This document shows, piece by piece, positions 59,021 to 64,000 of a stretch of 64,000 bases of DNA (position 1 is its first letter; every line of letters starts with the position of its first letter). A program made the translations under genes and the position numbers. The notes beneath the pieces were generated by a model. That model worked only from the letters and a program-made list of their open reading frames with translations. It did not search any database and was not told the DNA's origin. Source of the stretch: Ceratothoa steindachneri (taxonomy: Eukaryota; Arthropoda; Malacostraca; Isopoda; Cymothoidae); contig OZ018319.1 of the NCBI GenBank assembly GCA_963969495.1, positions 207,421,233 to 207,485,232 on the forward strand, read 5' to 3'.

Positions 59021-60025
59021 ATGAATACGATATTTGGAAAACTCAACGTCTCTCTTATTCGACTCATCGAAACGCCTTCAGGTTACGCAAGCATTTGCGA
59101 TAACATGCAGGACGTGGAGAGGCTAGTATCAGAAGAGGCCAAGAAACACCTGCAAAAAATTGGACTGGAAGCAATCATTCCCTACAAGATCCTCGTTCAA
59201 CGAACCATCATCCTTCGACGGCTTTACCCCTTCTTCACGGATAACTCGTGTGTGGAAATTAACTCCGAGCTGTCCGATAAACAAAAATGGGCCAATATAA
59301 CTAAAGTGGAAAAATTCAGCAAGGCCGAAAAAGAATGACGGACTGTTAGGGTTCTGCCTCAGGGTAGCCCCCGAACAAATTGAAACCAAGGAATTTATCC
59401 CCATCGAGAGCTGCCTTAAATGCTACGCGGTTGAGCGGCACCAAACCAGAGAATGCCCCTCAAAGGAGATGGCGTGTTCCAACTACACTGGATTCGGTCA
59501 TGGTTGCAAAGAATGCATAGCCAAAAAAAAGAAATGCATCAACTGCGGTAGTGAACACAAAGCCATGGCAATAAGATGAATCATCCGAAAACAAAGCAAT
59601 TCAGGAAAAGAAAGAGAAGTAGAAAATGGAAAAGGAGGCAAGGGCAAAGTCCTACCTCGATGCAGCCACACCAAGGAACATCGAAAATGCGATAAAACTG
59701 GTCATGCCAAAGGAAAGAAATGAACTAATGACCATGATAATGTGTGCGCACTTAGCAAACCTGGCTCGCCCCGGCACGTTCGCAGACAAGTTATATCAAT
59801 TTTTGCAAATGAATGGTGTTAAAAAGAAACAAGGGTTCCCGCTCAACCCTGCCTCCAATGAAGTACTCAAAATACAATTCACTGACGAGCAGCGAGAAGA
59901 AAAAAAAAAGGAAACGACAGAAAAAGAGGAATCGACAGAGAAGAGGAATCAACACAAGAAGAAGAAAGTGCAAAAATTGAAAACTCAAAGTCCCCAAAGA
60001 AGAAAAAACAGAAAAAGATGACCGA
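59021..60025 (+). pseudogene. Family A copy C ORF1 (zinc-knuckle protein)
   Basis: The 105-codon frame 59021-59338 covers the N-terminal domain (FGKLNVSLIRLIET, VERLVSEEAKKHLQKIGLEA). A one-base shift near 59335 leads into PEQIETKEF and the knuckles: CLKCYAVERHQTREC at about 59412-59456, CSNYTGFGHGC (one Cys changed to Tyr), and CINCGSEHKAMAIR near 59540. After a stop at 59578, the 131-codon frame 59626-60021 holds AHLANLARPGTFADKLYQFL and a long Lys/Glu-rich tail. The CX2CX5HX4C form and the CINCG...H box are typical of LINE ORF1 in several invertebrate families (from memory). Confidence 0.8.
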
Positions 60026-60084
60026 AGAAGAGGAAGAAAAAGAAAACCCTACAACAGAAGAAGAGGACGAGGAAGGGTCCTTTG

Positions 60085-60565
60085 TGACTACGTCATAGAG
60101 AGGAGAGCCCAAATCACAATCGAGGGCTACAAAGGACCCGAATTCGAACTTTAGGCGAGAGTTCCACAAGGCAGCTGTCTGAGTCCGTTGCTGTACCTCG
60201 TGTACACAATAGATTTCCCTGCTCCAGTGAGGAACGATTCGATGTATCTGCAATACGCAGATGACAACACACAAATCGTTCCAAGTCCAATCAACTGCCT
60301 AGATTGATAACATCAATCGTTACGAAAAAAAAGGAAAATAAAGACTAACCGCCAGAAATTCGTGATAATTCCAATGAGCCGCCGGAAAATAGACGACGTC
60401 CTCGTTGAGGATGAAATTTATCCGTACTCTATCGAGGGAAAGGCTTACGTCTTTACAAAACAGAATATAAGACCCACATAAACATAAGAATCTCCCTAGC
60501 CAAAAGAGAGATGAAGAAAGTGTACTGGAGAATTATTGAAGGAGCGATAAGTAGCACCGACTCAA
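60085..60565 (+). pseudogene. Family A copy C RT palm/thumb remnant
   Basis: RRAQITIEGYKGPEFEL, a stop, RVPQGSCLSPLLYLVYTIDF, then the catalytic box LQYADDNTQIV at about 60249-60280, intact at both Asp. The thumb is readable (FVIIPMSRRK, RISLAKREMKKVYWRI) until about 60560. Two frame changes and a stop occur. The abrupt start after the ORF1 tail marks the internal deletion. Confidence 0.8.
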
Positions 60566-60738
60566 CAATGTTGCTCTCTGTAACCTAGACGATTGTTGCT
60601 CCAAGAAAACGTCCATCACATTGGTGCTTTACCTAACTACCCGGCACAGGAGGCAACGGTTTCGGTAGGCTGATTCACCGACCACGTATTTTGGGAATTT
60701 CGTCCCTCCATTTACTAGAAAATAAAATACTGCATACT

Positions 60739-60890
60739 GGGAAGTTTGACTTCCCATTTACAAAAAAAAGGGGAGAAATCTAAAGACCTGGAAGTCTATC
60801 TTCCCATTTACGAAAGAGAATAATACATACTGGGAAGTCTATCTTCCCATTTACCAAAGAGAATAATACCGGGAAGTCTATCTTCCCATT
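60739..60890 (+). repeat. Tandem repeats, each with a small hairpin
   Basis: Four units spaced 39-50 bases carry gggaagtctatcttccc (first: gggaagtttgacttccc; second lacks one G) followed by atttacnaaagagaataatac. Each core is a 6-bp inverted repeat around 5 bases. Confidence 0.9.
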
Positions 60891-62280
60891 TATAAGTTTG
60901 GAACAGGAAACTTCTTTTCTTTTTTTTTACTATAGTCAAAATAAAGTAGTTTAGACAATTATTTATCGTTATTTGCGCTTCAACTTATTTCAGGAAGGAA
61001 AGGTCTTAAGCGAAAACCTTTCTAGTAAATGCGGAGAGAAATTGATGAGGTACATTTTGAATTTCAACTGGATTCGGGTAAAACAACTGGATCCCGCGAA
61101 TCTTATCATTTGGGTCATTTTAGAAATTACACCCAATCTTTCTACCCATAACTAAATCTCTATTTAAGCCTAGATACCATTATACCAACTAAATTGTTCT
61201 AGCTTGTAGTTATTGACCAGAGACAGAACCTCTCGGCTTTCAACACTGAATGCAATGGTTTGAAACAACTTCCTAATCTCTCTTCAATCTCGGCATTCAC
61301 CAACTCTCTCTACCAGTTCTTTATTTCAATTTGGCCTATTCTAACCTTAATCCTTCGTTACTCACACCTTTTACTCTATATTACGTTAAATCTCCGTTTG
61401 ATTCAGAACTTTGGGAATTATTTCCAGATGGCTTCGAACCTTCGTTTTCCTGGAAAAGTTAGAGTTGTTTCACCAAGGATACGGGCGAGTCTTCGAATAC
61501 CAAATTCATTTGAACCAATTCACTTAAGCATTTTCTATACTCCCTTTGTTGCCATAGAAGGGTTTTGTCTTCCGCTTAGGATAGCCCCTTCAAGGACTAG
61601 AAAACAAGGGCCCTTATTTCACGCTACCTAGTCGATTTTATAGTTATACATTTGGTCACATATGACATTCAATTGTGTGGTTTCTTGTAAGCAAGGAAAT
61701 TGGGTTGATTAGGAGGTAGGGGAACCTTGCAAATTAATCTGAGATTTGAATATTTCAACAGCCACGTTTGCAATAATACTCATATCTTTGAAAAGGCAGT
61801 CAAAGAATCTAGTTTGGAAAAATATAAGAGTTTCTAAGTTTATTTTAGAATCGTTCGAGTTGATTCTTATGGAAAGTTTAATGAGCTTTCTTCTAGTACG
61901 TGAATGTATAATGGTCATCTAGAAATGATTCCACAATTTTCTAGGAATATGTTTGTTGATATCTTTCCTGTGTCATTTTATGAAGCGGAGTTTTAGTTGT
62001 TTAATTTTTCCTTCGAATTCATTACCTTAATATCCCTAATTTAACTTGTTCTTGTTCCTTGGAAGATTTCCACATGCAGCATTTCTTTAACTTCAAAAAT
62101 CCATCACTACAAACGTGCAAATATTGACAAATCAAATTGTTTCAAAATTTCTTTATTGAATGATGATTCCATTTTATAATAATAGGATTGTTTTTAACGG
62201 TTTTAATCCACCTATGGATTCCCACTTATGCCTACGAAAAGCATCTGATACAGATACAGTGAATAATGTTTAAGTGCCTA
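60891..62280. other. AT-rich intergenic DNA, no recognised gene
   Basis: The 123-codon ORF 61260-61631 has no domain I recognise. No repeats stand out. Confidence 0.5.
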
Positions 62281-62284
62281 AAGC

Positions 62285-62650
62285 AAATCTAGTAATGCAA
62301 GACAATCGAAAAATAAATAATCTTTGATGGCAAGAGGAGCAGAAACTAAATAATCTAGCAATGCAAAAAAAATAAAAAATAAATAATCTAGCAATGCCAA
62401 AAAAACTAAATAATCTAGAAATGCAAGAATAACAAAAATTAAATAATTTAGCAATACAAGAAAAACAAAAAATAAATAATCTATCAATGCACTATAAACA
62501 AAACCTAAATTATCTAGCAATGCCAAAAAACAACCCCGAAATAATCTAGCAACGCAATAAAAACAAAAACTAAATAATTTAGCAATGGAAGACAAACAAG
62601 CACTAAATAATCTATCAATGAAATAACAATAAAAACTACATAATCTGGGA
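62285..62650 (-). repeat. 33-bp minisatellite in phase with an open frame
   Basis: About 11 imperfect units of aaataatctagcaatgcaag plus aaaaacaaaaat; most are exactly 33 bases, two or three are shorter. Because 33 is divisible by three, the minus strand stays open for 165 codons and reads an 11-residue hydrophobic repeat such as LLDYLFFVFLA. The plus strand reads a Lys/Asn-rich 11-mer (NNLAMQEKQK) with stops. Confidence 0.85.
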
Positions 62651-62659
62651 TCAACAAGA

Positions 62660-63560
62660 GACCCTCGCTTGCCATTGGATGAGTAGAAACAAGAAGAAAC
62701 GAAATCAGTGAAGCCAAAGATCAAATGAATCATAACCCATTTACGGAATGAAAGAAGTGAAGAGTGAGTTGCCAATCACCTTCCACGCTAGCATAGAAGG
62801 AGGAACATACAAAATCCATATCAGACAAACAAATCTACATACGAGTATAAGGAATGCGAATGAACATAAACAAAAGAGCTTTAAATTAGGCGAAGTGTAG
62901 TAAAAAGCCACATTAGTTCTGTATGATGACTACGGAGGGAGCGTCATTACGTATGCCGGGCTTTTCAGCTTTCCATTTCAATCTAATGAATGATGCAGAT
63001 GGCTTATGGGTCTTAGATTATGGAAAAGCTTAGGACCAGAGGAAGCTGTTATGTCATTTTAGGAGAATGCGCATAGAATAAAATTTAGGCAAATTAATTT
63101 TTGGACCTATTCCCGCTCACGTTTACCGACATATGTACATACAGTACCTACATTTTCCACTTTTTGGCTCTTCATTGTATGCCTCCAAAAGGTCACTCAT
63201 TACACCAAAGATTTTTCCTAAAGCTGGTCAAACCCGTGTACACAAACATGACTTAAGAGTGGTCGAATGGACGCTAAGCTCCCATTTATTCAGTCATGAG
63301 ATCGAGCCATAACCCTTGGACTGTTTGCCCACTCCTTCTTTGTAGAGAAAGAGGGTAAAGATAACTAACCCCCTCTTTGTTTCCGCGGTTTTGGGATAGG
63401 GGTGTAGGTAGAAGAAAGTTGTAAAAGTTAAATATAGGTGATAATAGAAAGTGTGCCCAGAGATCGCGCTATCTTATTGAGCCCGGTTCCCTTTACCCTT
63501 TAGCACTTTTTTATATAATGTAGGAACTAACCCTCTTTTTTATGAATTTTCTTTTCCTCT
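62660..63560. other. No recognised gene
   Basis: AT-rich spacer with short ORFs only. Confidence 0.5.
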
Positions 63561-63563
63561 ATT

Positions 63564-63995
63564 TTATAAATTAATGTATTTTTTCTCTTTCTTTCTCGTT
63601 TCCTGCTGTTTATTTGTGCTCGCTTGGATACTTGTAAATGACGGCTGAAGGAATGGATCTTGCTGATGGCGGGTATGCCTTATAATTCTCCCGGTCCTAG
63701 GGTTTGAACAAGTCAGCGATGTACCTGGTGAGAGAGGTGTATCCAGACTATCCCAGATGCTTTTGCTGTGAGCAGTTAGAAAGGTGTTGTACGGTTTGAT
63801 GCCACAGGCTTGCAATGTTCCCTTCAGCTTAATGTAGTCGTTCCATTTAAAATTATTGATAAATAGTAGGGCCTTATTTTGAACTCTACATTTTTTCATG
63901 TTAACTTCTGAATAGGCATTGAGACGAACCGCTGGGTAGAGCAACTTGACTCTGCCTCCTGCCGTATATAACTTTTTTTGTAGTTTTTAGGTTAA
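63564..63995 (-). mobile_element. Family A LINE, C-terminal fragment at the window edge
   Basis: A 126-codon minus-strand frame carries the post-RT tail: RVQNKALLFINNFKWNDYIK and the ITxNT/TFLTAHSKSIWDSL stretch that matches the ASKIWDKV end of copy B. The upstream part (RVKLLYPAV) runs to the window end, so the rest of the element lies outside. The end of the ORF has a Gln/Lys-rich tail (NKQQETRKKEKK). Confidence 0.7.
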
Positions 63996-64000
63996 GAAAT

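Larger units (their letters stand above)
58990..60565 (+). mobile_element. Family A LINE, copy C: ORF1 fused to RT by internal deletion
   Basis: ORF1 is nearly complete. At about 60085-60095 its acidic/lysine-rich C-terminus passes into RT palm sequence, skipping the endonuclease, linker and RT fingers (more than 2 kb in copy A). The rest of the RT up to the thumb is present to about 60560. Confidence 0.8.

Noticed and set aside
60739..60890. CRISPR-like array
   Set aside because: Spacers are short and nearly identical to each other, the context is a eukaryotic LINE, and there are no cas genes.
62278..62775. 165-codon multi-pass membrane protein
   Set aside because: The hydrophobic pattern follows entirely from an AT-rich 33-bp repeat; kept as a finding but not as a gene.

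Overview
The window looks like nuclear DNA from an AT-rich, repeat-laden eukaryote. Spliceosomal-type introns, non-LTR and LTR retrotransposons, mariner, Tc1 and MULE transposase relics and about a dozen long (TA)n tracts all point that way. An arthropod, most likely a crustacean, is the best guess: the jockey-like LINE at 23.4-26.5 kb and the CR1-like LINE at 48-50 kb resemble, from memory, elements common in decapod genomes, and degenerate TTAGG-like DNA lies at 12.2-12.4 kb. This is inference. I see no intact host gene, rRNA, tRNA or CRISPR array. Nearly every recognisable coding stretch is a decayed mobile element.

Layout. 1.4-1.85 kb: 3' end of a CR1-like LINE (-). 2.48-8.5 kb: a broken three-exon gene (+) of an unnamed arthropod multicopy protein family. 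Its first intron holds a gag-protease LTR retroelement on the opposite strand (2.86-6.0 kb, pol missing). 10.6-11.9 kb: LINE (-), here called family A. 12.2 kb: TTAGG-like repeats. 17.0-17.94 kb: internally deleted mariner with TA target duplication. 18.1-18.4 kb: a foldback element between two (TA)n tracts. 20.0-20.4 kb: Tc1-type N-terminus. 23.4-26.5 kb: jockey-like LINE (+), here family B. 27.7-29.0 kb: FLYWCH-MULE transposase gene (-). 30.05-30.8 kb: Tc1-like DD34E transposase with a probable 115-bp intron. 31.0-31.27 kb: second member of the foldback family. 33.6-38.15 kb: RNase H-bearing I-like LINE (-), family D. 39.5-39.85 kb: a third palindrome between (TA)n tracts. 41.9-42.7 kb: decayed Tc1. 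43.3-44.3 kb: family A LINE (+). 46.86-47.74 kb: tandem pair of a ~390-bp dispersed repeat, with an inverted copy at 54.99-55.41 kb. 48.0-50.0 kb: CR1-like LINE (+), family C. 50.5-60.6 kb: three family A LINE copies in the same orientation. 60.7-60.9 kb: tandem hairpin repeats. 62.3-62.65 kb: 33-bp minisatellite. 63.56 kb to the edge: family A LINE tail (-).

Nothing here reads as a cooperating gene system. The most informative structures are nested: an LTR element inside an intron of a decaying gene, a mariner inside a (TA)n tract, palindromes bracketed by (TA)n, and a same-strand LINE cluster in which one copy has been fused from ORF1 straight into the reverse transcriptase.
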